Source: Polytrichum commune (lineage: Eukaryota > Streptophyta > Polytrichopsida > Polytrichales > Polytrichaceae). Taken from it: DNA of 64,000 nucleotides. The stretch is taken from contig OX485803.1 of NCBI GenBank assembly GCA_950295325.1, forward strand, positions 29,264,001-29,328,000, in the 5' to 3' direction. The stretch's first letter is position 1. Every line of letters begins with the position of its first letter. The position numbers and the translations under genes were made by a program. Shown one piece after another: positions 49,801 through 62,626 of this stretch. Under the pieces are notes generated by a model. It ran no database searches and was not told the DNA's origin. It saw only the letters and a program-made list of their open reading frames with translations.

Positions 49801-52800
49801 TTCTTAGTGCAGACAATAAATAGTTTAATAGAGTCTAAAGGAGAGCAAAAGCATCAACACCATCTAGTTAAGTCATGGGTGATAACAACACACCCATTGA
49901 TAAGCTTGGGGTCATCCAAGGCTGATATATCTGTGCAATCCACAGGTTGGGCTCCATGCCGTGTAAATACGTCTTTCACAGATTCAATGACCCATTCTTG
50001 AATGCCAACCTTTTTAACAAGAGAAGAGCTGATCTTTGACCTAGATCCTTCTCGCTCAACTTGCTCAGCTTTTTCTTTGATGCGATCATCGTCAAAAATC
50101 GCTGCCACCACTTGATCATATACAGTCGTATCCTCAGCATGTTGTATTGTTCGTAAAATATCTGCTCATGCTAACCAAGTTAGTTTTTTCCAAGTACTAT
50201 CTGCATAAAACTGCAAACATTTTTTCTCTCTAGCAATACCAATGGAAGTCCAAAGATCACAAATTACTTCCTCTAATCAAGGTGCCAAGGTGCCAGTCAA
50301 GACATGTTTCATTTAGCAGAGAAATTTTGACACTGACATTTTTGAGAACCTGGAAAAATCATTCACCAAAAACCAACTTGATATAGACAATTTACAATTC
50401 CTGTAAGAAGCAACTTGACATATTATATCAAAATTTATGGTTCCACATTGTAAAGACTTTCCACTACAAGATGATCACACACCATTTAGCGCCTCGTCTT
50501 GCATGCGAGGTGGTAAGAGATCACTTCGTAAAACTTGAACAGCTGATGGTCTTTCAGATGGCTGAGCAGCTGTCAGCCATCGTACCAACTCTGCTTGGGA
50601 CTCAAACTCAGCTGACCATGTAGGTGGCAATGTTCCTTTCAATTTGAGGTCATTGAGTAATACATATCGCTCCATACTTGTCGAAAATTGATACCAAAGT
50701 TCAAATAAAACAACGCCTAAGCTGTACATATCAACCTGCAAACAATTAAGTTGGAACTCTTAGTTCTTCCTATACCATAAATTTGGCACTGAACAAGGTT
50801 TTAAAATGACTTTTAGAGAAGATGTGAAGCTTACCAACGTCTCATGCTTCGTACATGAAATTTTTCAACGCCATTTTACTATGTATTTTACTGGATTTGG
50901 GAGCTTACACTTCTCAAATGCTTGTAGTGAAGTTGTGCAAAATACGACAGAAATCTGCTCTACAAGATTTCACAAGAAATTTCACAAGACACTCAAGATC
51001 TACCAGGCACATGTAAAGATTTAGAGGCTTACCTTTTCATCAATGTGAGGCCAATGCTGTTCAATTTCAGGAGCGGTGTAAAAATATGTGCCAACAGCTC
51101 CTGTACCGTCAACTGATCCACTTGGCATGTCCACAGAGGCTAGTGGGTTTGGATCTACATCAGGTTGCTCTAGATTTGCAAATTTGGCTGCAAAGAACAA
51201 GAGGCAGAAAGCTAAGAAGCAAAGGGAAATATGTGTCATAGTGTTGCATATCTAACATAATCTCCAAAGATTGCATAAACACGCAGCTTGAATTTAATTT
51301 AATTAAATTAGACTGATAGTTGCACCTATCATGAACAACTTCCACACGACCAGATCATGGTGGCTCTCCTGTCACATATTGCTCTTCTTAAACAATTGCT
51401 TCTGGCAAAGCAAAGACATTGAGCAACTTACAAATTATGACAAAATAACCTATTCATCATGATAGAAATCCCCTAGACTGGCATCCATGCGATCTTCTGT
51501 AGAATTTCAAGAGTCCCTAACAGCAAGGCTTATCCATTCTATGTGTAATTTGTGCATATTGCAAGAAACTAAATGACAGCCTCGGTTCCATTTGTGAAAT
51601 GTCTACATGCCTTCCTTCACATCCAAACAAAATCAGTAAACAGGCAGCTCAGAAATTGCACTATCCCCTGCAGACATGCACATGAGAATTTACACAAGGT
51701 AAACAACTCTGGATAAACAGGCATACACTTCGTTTTGATAATACATACAGAGGAAACATACCCAGACCAAAATCGCCGATTTTTATATCGTTGCGAGCAT
51801 CAAAAAATATGTTATTTGGTGTGAGATCTCGATGTATGATGCCTCGACTGTGAATGTGAGCCAATCCTTCCACAATTTGCCGAAACATGCGCCACGTTCC
51901 TTCCTTGTCTACTGGGCCTTCATATGTGTTAAAAACTTCTCGTAATGTTCTGCACAAATTCAGTTGGTAGTCTTCAATGACGAAAAATACAAAGTCTTAA
52001 CTTATGACTTCACAACACGAACTATTGACACTTCCCTCTATACCTTACAAGGCATAGGCGATTGGATTTGCATGACATCGCTTTTTGGATTCCACTTACT
52101 TGAAAACCAAAATGGACAATGGACCACTCACAATGCTTGATTATCTTCAGTCAACGAACATCCATCCATTCTTCGCGTGTCTCTCACTTTGACCCCATTC
52201 ACCTAGCCTTCATGTGATATAGTCCCACCTCCATGTTGTCTTTTGAACCATCAGGTATTAAGCTCAAGAAGCTATTATTCCCCTTAATTGCTATTTATCA
52301 CAATGCTCACCAATCTAGGAGAACCCAACAAACCAATGATAGCAAGGTCTGACCTTGTTTCTTGATTTTTTAAAAGCACCAGAAGAACTTATTATTAACG
52401 ACTTTAAGACCACAACTTCCAACCAGGAAACAGAGGCTGCGTGTCAAACAACCCTGGCTGCATTGTCATTGTCTTTCCACTATCAAATGTTCCTGGATGA
52501 AATCTCAACCTCATTGATCTCTGAAGTTTATAAGCTTCATATATTTAATCTCAAAGGTGCTCATGTATTCAGATTATGTTCTCTTTGACATTATGTCCAG
52601 AAAATTGTACACTCTCATTGCTAAAGAAGGTAGGTTGAAAAGAAGGTGTTCGTTCACACTACCTCCTCTCAAAACTTGAATACATATCAATTTTATCAAA
52701 TAAAGTGTACTCTCCAATATGTACATGAAAGCTCACCTTGGACAATATTCCATCTGTATGTATAGATACGTAGTTTGTGCAAGCCCTGGATCACCCTTAG

Positions 52801-55800
52801 AAGCACCCGGAACATTTGCATCTTTCGACTTCCCACTCGATATCCAATCACCTTCACTGTCTGTGACTTCAGAGCCAGTTTTCAACCTCTCCATAACAGA
52901 ACCCAGCCCAGTCTCTATCCATGCCTGTAATTATGGCAACAATAACCTCACCCTCAATTTCTATTTATCATATTAAACAATAGAAAATATTTGGCAAGTT
53001 TTACTTCGATAGCAACTAACCAACATCTGAAGGTTAAGCTTCTGTCACATACCCAACAGTATGTTCAGAATTTCAAGCACAGAATACAAGATAACCAAAA
53101 CATATCCAGTTTGTGACAAGAAAAAACATCCAAGTAAGCATAGAAGTTCGGAACTTGCCTGATAATATCGAACCACATGCTGATGTTGGAGGCGGGCCAA
53201 TGTTGCAACTTCCCTGTACAAAAAGGGTATGATGTTAAAGATGAATTTAAAAGGATGGAATTAGGTGTTGTACATAAGTACGAAACCTATCTAAAAGTAT
53301 GTTAAGCATGTGAGGTATTTGCTTCGGAAGGTCCTAAGGTTTTATAACTGAAAGTGAACAGACCTTAATATTTTGTTGTTCTGTGACAAGGTCTTCACTT
53401 TCAACCGAATCTTTTTCATGGCATACCGTCTACCATCCAATTTGTTTTCACACAACACAACATGCCCAAAACCTCCTTCTCCTGCAACCATTAGATTGAG
53501 CTATTGGCGTCACATTCAGCAGATGAAATCTGAAATTAAAATTGAGATAGAGGAGATATTTCTGATGATCGTGCTGATGAATAACAGTCACAGGAAAACA
53601 ACCTCAAAGAAAAAGGACAGAAGGGATATATGCACTTCCCCAGACATGAGAACAATTCGATGCACTGACTGGCAAGTCCGCTTTAAACACATGTCACTTT
53701 GCAATCTAATCACTTGATAAAACACAAATGAACCAGAATTATGGTTATATGGTAATGAGTCTAATCCAAAAGTACATTCCATTCACTGTACCATATGTGA
53801 TCATTACTTGTACTAGTAACATACACTTAAAACATGTCAGTGAAAACATCAATCCAACAGGAGACATATGTTCTAATGTCATTTTATGCAACTTATTAAA
53901 AAGACCCTCAAAATTGAAAACTTGGCCTTGGGTTTTGACTTGCATCTCGTGTGGAGATGTGGTAAACAAGTTACCAACACATACAAGGACCGACTTTCCA
54001 ACCTCCTTTGATACTCTTGTTGATTTGAATCATTTCGGACACTCGCCAATGACAACATGACGGAAAGATAGCTCCACAGCCTATAAATGAAGGGCTTGAT
54101 TCAAGTCGTTGAAATTTGAACATGTGAAAGAGGTTTTTGTACCCAGTAGAGAAAGTTCCTCAAAGTCACTTAAGTAGCGGGAGTTTGAAAAAGCTGAATT
54201 ATTTCCATCCCCAAGAAGATCCGGACTAGCATCCCAAAAGGGTCTCAAAGACAGCTGAATCTGCAAGAAAAAGTAGCAAAGCTCAGCACTAAGTATAACT
54301 CATGTAGATCATATATAAATGGCAAGAAATGTGCAACTCTGATGGAAATTACTGTGTAATAAACTCCAAAACAATCAAACACAAGACTATTGTTTCAAAT
54401 CACTTTGGCTACTTAAAAGGATGGTATGTTGTGCATCCTTACTGTGGGATCTAGAGGATAACTGAAATCATTAGCTGCTTGTGAGAAGGTCCGCTGGAAC
54501 ATTGCATCAAATACATCAGGTTGTTGGGTCACTAAATCCTTGACCCACTGCGGTAGAATCTGAGAGAAAATTCCAAAACATCAAAAGAACAAAGTAGATC
54601 AGCACAAATGACATTCATACAACTACTTACAGAAGACTTTTGCTAGTGGCCTCTCGTTATGAACCTCATCAGTAACGAGTCCTTGATATAGATTTAGATA
54701 CTACAGCGCTTTGGTCCAAGACTGTGCAGTTCCTCAATATTGTTAATCAAATGAAAAACATCTCCAGAAGTTGTGTTGAATTTACCTCAAGGATGAAGCA
54801 TAAATTCAAGATTACATATGTAAGGAGCACTCTCAGGAGATCAGACTTTCATTTCTAACAGATGAACACCACTTTTATCTAAGTACTATGGTATTCTGCC
54901 CTACCCAAGCTAACCTTAACCCTACATCCTTCTTCAACACTGCCAATTGGCAGGCATTGATCACCATGAACATCAAAAGTAAGAAACCAAGCCATTTGAT
55001 TCAGAAAAAAGAGTAGGACACCAACTTCCAGTAAGAACTTACACCAAGATCTTCCAACTGAGTAGCCAAGACAGGCAGTGCATTTGGCAAGGGGCCCCTT
55101 GCTCCACACACTAAACGCAGCATTTGAGCCTGTCCAGAATACAAGCTCAGTCACTTCCGATATACAAAGAATAAACAGTTTGCATGTACTCCAGACTCTT
55201 TGACTGTTTCTAAGTACAGGCAAGCAGATTCACTACACTGAGTATCAAGTGTACCTCTCAGTGTCTAAGGGTAATGGTGTGGTTTCAAGACTGACTTTAA
55301 CACAAAGCTAACAAATATAAAAATGAATTGTCCTTGAGTACAATACTTAGCACTGATATATGCACTGCATGCCTAGTTGGTGTATGCATCAAATCTATGC
55401 GCTCCAACTGAGCAGTATTGGAATACTAAAGACAAACATTGTAATACTCCCCCTTTCCTGGAATTCATTATATTATTGGTCTATACAACATGATTGCAAA
55501 TTCATGAAGCTAGCAACTATCTGCAAAGATGTTTCTTGAGCAGAAACATCTCATTCACTACATATACAAAGCACAATTTCCTCCAGTTCACAATGCATTA
55601 AACATCCACACAGTACCAGTACAGACTGATTTATCCACCAATTATGTTGGAATTACAACAACCACCTCATTTCAGACTTAAATGCTTTAAAAATTCCCTC
55701 ATGATCCTACGAACGGAAGTGAACATAATAGATGTAGTCTTCAGCAAGCAAGTCGAAATTCCAAAGAAAAATGACATTCAAACACTCAAAACCCTCAAAC

Positions 55801-58800
55801 CCGCAATTACTAATAACTGGTTCTCAGACAAAGCCAAACTTCTACCAGCTGGGCAAGGGCCATTCCACTCACATTAGTATGAAGAGTAAAGGATCGGCCC
55901 AAATCCATCATACTTCCATCTCTCACAAAGAACCAGCTGAAAACAGGAAAGAACCAGCAAGGACCAAATCTGGTCTCACACTTGTGTATAGCATCAATTG
56001 GGATGTATCCGACCTGGTTATCCTGGACTTCGAATAGTACTACCATTGTCAAGAGAATAGACAACAATATGACTTAGTAAACCATATGCACTCAGTATAA
56101 CTCTAATTGCCACAAATAAACATAAAGTCAGAAGTGATGATACTGAATGACACAATACCAGGAGTACGTCCTTCTGAATTGACTGTGTTGCAGCATCTTG
56201 ACGAATCATAGTCACAGGAAGTTCATCATCAGAGGAAGACTCAGAACCATCATCTTCCTCATCTTCTTCTTCAACTTCTTCCCCATCCTCTTTTTCAGAA
56301 TCCTCCAGTGCGATGGAACCTCGGTTGGGGAGAACTGATTTCTGCATAACCATACAGAATCACATAAGATCAAGAGGTCATGACATATGACATCATGTCC
56401 ATAGAGGACTAGAGCTTGGCTGAGAGAAAAGTGAGAGGAATTAAAGGACAAGGGTTTAGCATAGCATTCTTAACCATGTGCTAAGTACATGCAGGATGGC
56501 CGAGCATAGTCAAGTGGCAAGCTCTCATTAGTCGACACCTCAATGTTGTCTATCTTCAGACCCAAAGCCATTTTCCATCTATCAGGGTTCAATTGGAGAG
56601 GGGTTACCACAATGGAATCATTCTTAACTTATCCAGTCTACCTAAGATTTATCGCATTTGCAGTGAACCCAAATAGGCTACTTAAGAATGGTATGAGAGA
56701 TGATAAACCAAAATTAGGACATCATTGTCGAGCAAATATCCTCACCTTGACAGCAAGTCCCATCTGGGAGACAGACTTGTAGAAGCGTCTCCGTACTTCT
56801 TGAAGAACATCTGATACTGTCTTTGAATGTGCATCTTTCAGGACCTGGGAAGCCATCTTCTCCTCATCATCCACTTCTTTGAGAACATGTAGTCCTTCAG
56901 GTCTTGCAGAGCCATTATTTGGCCCTGGTTTAGTATTCCCTTTGCCTTCTCTCAATCTTTGGGGATCTGCTAGAGGGGCCTCAGAACCCACACTTTTCCT
57001 ACCTTGCTTCAATTCATTCCTATCATGCTGTAAAGTCTGGTAGTTATTTCTACTATGATTCAGACCAAAACCGTCATCCCAGTGACTGTCATTCTCAACC
57101 CAATTGCTTCCAAAAAGGTCAAAAAACACAAAGTCCTCAGAGAGCCAGTCATCGTCTTCTCCTGAAGATGTTGTAAGAGCGCCCTGCAAAAACCCATGTG
57201 AGCCTCTTGAAGAAACTATTGTTACTCCCAACCATGCTGAGACAAGTGTATGACCTGTGTAATTCTAAAAGTCTTATGAGATGGATGCACGACTTGGAGA
57301 CCATTAGAAGAATTATCTTCCAGAACAATCTACCGTATTATGATCATATCATCAAAAATAGAGAAAAACATGAGAAACATTTTTGACCAATCCTTGCTCC
57401 CAAAAAAGGACGTCTCAAAGCATTGTTTGTCAGGACATGGCAATTGGATATCCTCGACTCGTTATAGCTATAATATGATCCAAAAGGACAAACAATGAAA
57501 CCATCGATGTCTCACAATCTGTAATTTCTGTCAAAATTCAAACCCTATAAATGCAAAGAGCTGAAGCAACTATCTGAATCTGCACTCATCAATTTGTGGT
57601 AGTGCATGAACTTGCCTGTGAGGGCATCTCAGGAATGGATTGAGTCAAGTTTTCCTCGTTTGCGTTTTCTTGACAAGCACCAGAGTTTGAGTGTGTGGAT
57701 CGATTCTCAGACAAAAACTCTTGAGCAACCTCAGTCAAGTTGAATACCATAACACGGCCTTCTCTAGCCAGTATTGCAGCCTACAATAACAATCATGACA
57801 AGCCATCCATCTCATTACATACTTGAGCAACTACCCGCTGCACGACATAAATTTGACTCAAAAAATGACGGAGTGAACATAATTACATTACAGCTCAAAT
57901 TTTGTCAAAATGGATTGTAGAGTTGAAATGTTGACTAAGTACCTGCTCTACAAGCAAAGAATGAAGCCGATGTGATTGTTCATTTGAAAGCCCTTTTTGG
58001 GAAATCACGTGCAATTTTGGAGGCTTCTGTGGGTAACCAGGTAAACACCTGCATACACACCAGGTAAAGAAAAATTATTGTCTTCTATATAAAAAATGAA
58101 CCTGACTTCCTTGTTCAATTGACCTTTAGACTTCACGACATGCACAAGGAACCAAAAGAGGTTACAGGACGTATTAATCCCACAGACAAGCAATGACAAG
58201 AATTGAAACACAGTCTCATGTCTGTTGACATATGGCCTGAATCAACCCTGAAATGATTACACCCAGTTAGCAATAATGCACTTAAGTAACCAATTTCCAT
58301 CAAATTCAATGCACTATTTTGTGATAAGTGAAACTCAAAAACACCATCGTACTACAACATTAGGGAACTGTTTGCTACATCTTATCTTAGATGTTTCACT
58401 TAAAACTTCAAAGCTGGTAGCAAGTAGAGAATGTTCTCTAAAATTCAAATTTCCAAGTTTGCAGGAATTGGTTGAGCCTGATGATTGCTCCAATTAGACA
58501 ATTTTTCAAATATTTGCAGAACAACTCTTAAGAAAAATCTCACATTTTGTCCATTGTCCCTGTTCCCATGCATTCATGGACACAACATAACTCTGACCTA
58601 GTACAACAATTCTCTTTTACTTGCAGGAGAAGTTCTTGAGTTTCTAAACAGCATATTAAGAAGCCATATTAAGATGAGATGGTTCACTTTTGACCTACAA
58701 GTATTCATCTAGACGAACATGGATCAGTGGCCAATTAGAAGTTTACAAGCCAACACTGGTAGTAAACCTCTCCTCTAACATTCGACCCAATAAGCCCAAA

Positions 58801-59711
58801 TCTACAACTCAAAGTACAAGAAAAAGCATAAATACCTGACGACGAGCTCTGCAGAGACATCCTCTTCGACGTTATCTTCATCAACTGAATGTGGTCTGCA
58901 AAATTCCCAGTATGGGATACGGATCTTGAATACGGTTCTTAACATGTCCTACTATTCTTGCACCAAGCACAAGATTCACTGCCGTAGTGATCAATTTCAA
59001 TCTATTGAGCCCTAAACAATGTCTAAACCCTACACCCTGTACAATAGACCTTAACTCTTAAACCCTAAACCCTGAAACGCAAAGTGTCCTGTCCACACTC
59101 GCAGAACTGTGCAGTGTTTTGGAGAAAGATGCAGCCAAACATATTATCAAAACACAGTGAGAAAGTCACATTGCCATGCAGAAGCAGATTATCTTTACCG
59201 AAGTTGTATGGAGAATTCTGCAACCGGCTGCTCTGATACAAGCTTGAAATCATCTTGAAAAATCGCAGACCTGCCCAAGTAGAAGAATCACTCATCAATC
59301 AAACATCGATCCTAGAAATAAGCTAATGAATGTAAGTTCTGAAAATAAGAGAACCACATCTTAGATGAAACAACTTTCAACTAAAATTACAGCAAGAAAT
59401 AAGTGGCCGATTCTTTCACAAGAGTAGAGTTATGAACTTGAAACAGAGACTCTCCCGGAACACATAGCTTCTTTTATGAGGATTTACTTGCATAGAGAAG
59501 AATTTATGTGCTCATTTAATTGTCATCCACTAGGCCAATATATTTATACAGCGAAGAACTGGAGCAAAATGTTCGAGATCACTTACAGAGCTGTGATCTC
59601 CTCAAAGACCTGGTCTGAAGAATCAGAAAAGTCAGAAGCTCGTTCTTTCAAGGACTGGCGAGCTTTGTGCTTGGCAGGACGTTTACGTCGGCTAGTTTTA
59701 TTGGCCGGCAT
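43892..59711 (-). CDS. GCN2: GCN2-type eIF2-alpha kinase (29 exons, 1304 aa)
   Basis: Cytosolic kinase activated by uncharged tRNA; it phosphorylates eIF2-alpha and lowers translation under amino-acid shortage (family knowledge). Exons, 5' to 3': 59711-59587, 59270-59199, 58895-58836, 58048-57943, 57780-57616, 57183-56746, 56341-56159, 55129-55043, 54559-54443, 54260-54143, 53481-53364, 53213-53159, 52924-52737, 51949-51762, 51187-51033, 50735-50483, 50161-49894, 49579-49486, 49330-49250, 48760-48704, 48577-48446, 48121-48038, 47624-47516, 46732-46596, 46223-46107, 45416-45343, 45099-45027, 44759-44637, 44029-43892. All phases join. N-terminal RWD domain (about 38-125, [10 protein letters not shown]); acidic linker in exon 7; kinase with GEGGFG (491-496), Lys513, HRDLTPNN (Asp652) and DFG (Asp670), plus the usual GCN2 insert in exon 13; HisRS-like part from about 810 to the end. 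Two introns start with GC instead of GT (after 57616 and 53159). Length is close to plant homologues. No break is visible. Confidence 0.94.
44215..44480 (+). repeat. Repeat in GCN2 intron 28, also present in intron 25
   Basis: Diverged direct copy of 45525-45760: ACACCAAAAAGACATG-like, CTCTAGGCTC, GGGGACCTATATG, CTTCACTTTG and AGCTCCAAAAATTATG blocks occur in the same order. Non-coding; unknown family. Confidence 0.75.
45525..45760 (+). repeat. Repeat in GCN2 intron 25, partner of the intron 28 copy
   Basis: See the copy at 44215-44480. Two copies in different introns of one gene imply either separate insertions or local duplication of intron DNA. Confidence 0.75.
47720..47830 (+). repeat. 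Repeat in GCN2 intron 22, also present in intron 6
   Basis: Shares GTCAAGTGGCAAGCTCTCAT, TAGTCAACACCTCA and a TATCTTNNGAC..CATCTA block with 56495-56605. Confidence 0.75.
56495..56605 (+). repeat. Repeat in GCN2 intron 6, partner of the intron 22 copy
   Basis: The same blocks as 47720-47830 in the same orientation; preceded in both by TAGCATTCTTAA. Confidence 0.75.
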
Positions 59712-60613
59712 GGTTGATGCCTTTATCACTCACATTTAAGCTTCATGATGTAGGCCTAGTCAATAACAAGGGCTCCACATACTTCAATTCCTAATTTTCT
59801 TCATTGCCTGCATATAGCAAATAAACACCCCATCAAGCACATCATCTTGAGCTGACAATCACATTAACCTTAGTGAAGGAACTCACTATACTCTTTCAAA
59901 CTTCTCCTCCCTTAACTCCAACTGCATCACATCTGACAGGGGCTGTTGGATGGAACATTGGAATTCAGAACGATCTTACATGAAGAATTCAGGTTCAAGT
60001 ACTAAGCCAGTTCAAAAAGGAAAGCTTGCCTGCAAATTTCTGCCCGAATAATTCATATGATCAGTATGATCGATGTGGAGGAAGCTTGACAATCACCTCA
60101 ATTAGCACGCCCGTCCTTCAAAGCTAACTGAATGGATGAGTCCAACACAAAAATACTGCCTAAAGCAATTCCACTTGCGCCTTTGTGACAATTTTTAACG
60201 TTCTGGAACAATTGAGAAAGCGGAGCCTACTTCCGCTACTATGAAAAAACAACGTAACCTATCCTTATAGTCCTCTCTGTTTGCGAACAGAGGAAATGCT
60301 GATGTTCGACAATGCTACAAATGCTACAACCAAACCCTTCCAACACCAAGAATTCACAGTTTAAGCAGGAGATCAACCAGAAAAAAATGAAAAGTTTCCA
60401 GACGATGTGAAATTGCAGAAGCAAGACATCACGGAATAGGATGAAATTTTACAACAGATTTGTCCACTCGCGAATAGAGTTGCACGTAGAATTCACTACA
60501 CTGCACCAAACTCAAAGTGACACAAACTAATTTCAAGTGAAATCTATGATAGAATCGAGATGGTAACAAGAGAAGGGGTTTTACACCGGGGATCAACTAA
60601 ATTCGTCGAAGGC
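59712..60613 (-). other. 5' leader and promoter region of GCN2
   Basis: No coding gene. If the TATA-like sequence at 60733-60742 is used, the leader would exceed 900 bases and probably contain an intron. An acceptor-like site cannot be fixed from sequence alone. Confidence 0.5.
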
Positions 60614-60884
60614 GAAGCATCGGCCAACTGTAGTAAGGACGGGCCACTGTTGCTCTGAACGGCCACACATTGGCTGCTACATTTCACAATCTGACTTGGA
60701 CACAGAACTTGTTGATGTGGCAGAGTGAACCTAATGTTATATATAGTAGTGTACTATATTCTAGTGTGGGACAAGCTGAGTCATCAGTACATATTCTGAA
60801 AGTCCGGGGGAAGGGGCTGTGGTGGGGCCAGTAAATGAAGCATCGGTTAAGGAAGGACGAGCCATTTTTTCTCTGAACGGCCAC
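60614..60884 (+). repeat. Direct repeat flanking the GCN2 TATA-like box
   Basis: About 50 bases at 60614-60666 recur at 60837-60884: GAAGCATCGG, AAGGACGNGCCA and CTCTGAACGGCCAC in order. The 220-base spacing brackets the putative core promoter and ends just before the transposon-like GC-rich sequence. Confidence 0.75.
60733..60742 (-). promoter_or_regulatory. TATA-like box, minus strand, upstream of GCN2
   Basis: On the minus strand the sequence reads CTATATATAACAT. It is the best TATA candidate between GCN2 and the transposase gene and points toward GCN2. Assignment is by motif only. Confidence 0.4.
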
Positions 60885-61206
60885 TCAGGTCGTAGCCACA
60901 CTGCCGGCAGGGTAATGCCGGGCAGTGGCTAGGCTAACCAAGCCCTGCCTAGAGGCCACGCCAGCTGCCGGGCAGGTTGGCAGCCACACTGCCGGCAGCG
61001 GCAAATGGAAGGAGGCCCTTCCCAGAACCTTCCGAACTGTGAGAGCCGAGAGCAGGTCTGCAGGGGTCTCTCCAGGGGCTCTCCAGGAGCCTCATTTTCA
61101 CCTGCTCCGGTTCTGGTCACTCCATGAGACCCTAACCCAGCTGCAGCAGAGCCCACACACAGCTGCACCTCTTCTTCTTTTTTGTAAACCTTTGTGTTGT
61201 TCTAAA

Positions 61207-62613
61207 ATGGACCCCCAGCTCCATAAGCTTTTCATTTTTTTACTCTTCCAGCTTACCTTCCTCACAACCTTGGAGTGTATGTCTACAGAGAGAGAGCATA
61301 TTTTCAATTGGGACTTGCAACAATTAGGTTGCTTGACACTTGCACTTCAAGGCCTCAACGTTAGAAACGGGAGACAACAACGACGTTTGTGGGCACATGA
61401 TCGAGGGCTGCATAGACCTGGATTTTTTGACCAAAACTTGTTGGGCTCTTTCAACGCGAGGGAGTTCAAAGCGCGTATGCGAATGGATGTGTCGACTTTT
61501 GAATACTTGTGTAGTACACTCGCACCCGATTTGCAGAGAAAGGATACGAGCATGCGTTTGGCTATTCCGGTTGAAGTGAAGGTTGTTGTGGCAATTTCTA
61601 GGCTAGCTACAGGTAATTCTATGCAATGTATTGCCGATTTGTACCGGATTGGCCTATCTTCTAGTCAACTCGCTGTCTCCCAATTTTGTGGTGCAATAAA
61701 AAAGAATTTGCTAAGGAAATTCATAAATTGGCCATCTCCTTCCACTATGGATAAATATGCACAGGAGTTTCAGGATCTCCAACAGATTCCATATGTTGTT
61801 GGGGCAGTGGATGGCTCCCACATTCCTATAGTGGCTCCTCGATTACACGCTCCCGACTACTACAACCGCAAAGGGTTTCATTCGATCCTTTTGCAGGGCG
61901 TGGTGTCGGCGAAGTGCTTATTCTGGGATTTTGATATTGGATGGGCTGGTTCGATGCACGACGCCAACCTTTGGGCTAGGACTGCTATCGGCCAGTACTG
62001 CGAGGCCGGAAAGCTCTACCCTTATACCTTGGTTGGAGATGCAGCGTACCCTTGCCGTCCGTGGATGCTGGCACCTTTTAAGGGTCACAAGGACGGTCTT
62101 TCGCGAGAGGAGTATCACTGGAATTTTGTGCAATCATCCACCCGCATGTGCGTGGAACGTGCCTTCAGTATGCTAAAAGGGAGGTGGCGAATTCTTCTCA
62201 AGCGGATGGATGTGCATTTAAAAAATGTGCCAGATTTGGTTTTGACGTGCCTCGTATTGCATAATATGTGCATAATATTTGGAGACACTTTCTGGAGACA
62301 AGAATAGATGCGTGAGGCGAGTGATGAAGTCCACAACGGATTGGCCATCCCTAAAGTACCGGGTTCTTCCTTGCAGGAGCGATTAGCTATTGCGAATTTG
62401 GCTCTTCACAGCTTGGCCGGAATTGACGATAGCTCACGTGAAACTCTTGAACAACTCAAGCAAGAAGAGGCAAAGGATTTTGAAATTACAATGAGTACGT
62501 CCGGAAAAACATTCAAGGAATTATCCGCAAGAAGAAATAGCATAGCAAAGAGTTTATGGATGGCAAAGACTAAAGCTTGCATTGCACAAACTTTTATTGA
62601 TGATGAAGTCTAG
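61207..62613 (+). pseudogene. Harbinger-type DDE transposase with one in-frame TAG
   Basis: HARBI1-like nuclease that would cut the element ends together with its Myb partner. From ATG 61207 the frame runs 366 codons to TAG at 62305-62307. It has an N-terminal helical region with a helix-turn-helix-like segment, then catalytic Asp202 (GAVDGSHIPI), Asp278 (GDAAYP) and Glu317 (CVERAFSMLKGRWRIL), followed by the conserved LHNMCIIFGD. Directly after the TAG the same frame stays open for 101 more codons (EASDEVHNGL, QERLAIANLALHSLAG, KTFKELSARR, WMAKTKACIAQTF), which look like the natural C-terminal tail of such proteins. So the copy is either broken by a single nonsense change or depends on readthrough. 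The catalytic core is complete before the stop. The frame also stays open upstream to 60925, but the GC-rich 5' part is not transposase-like. Confidence 0.88.
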
Positions 62614-62626
62614 GTTGCACATGTAA

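Noticed and set aside
60925-61206. Upstream extension of the transposase frame (94 codons)
   Set aside because: The GC-rich sequence has no similarity to transposase N-termini and looks like element end repeats; ATG 61207 gives a normal protein start.
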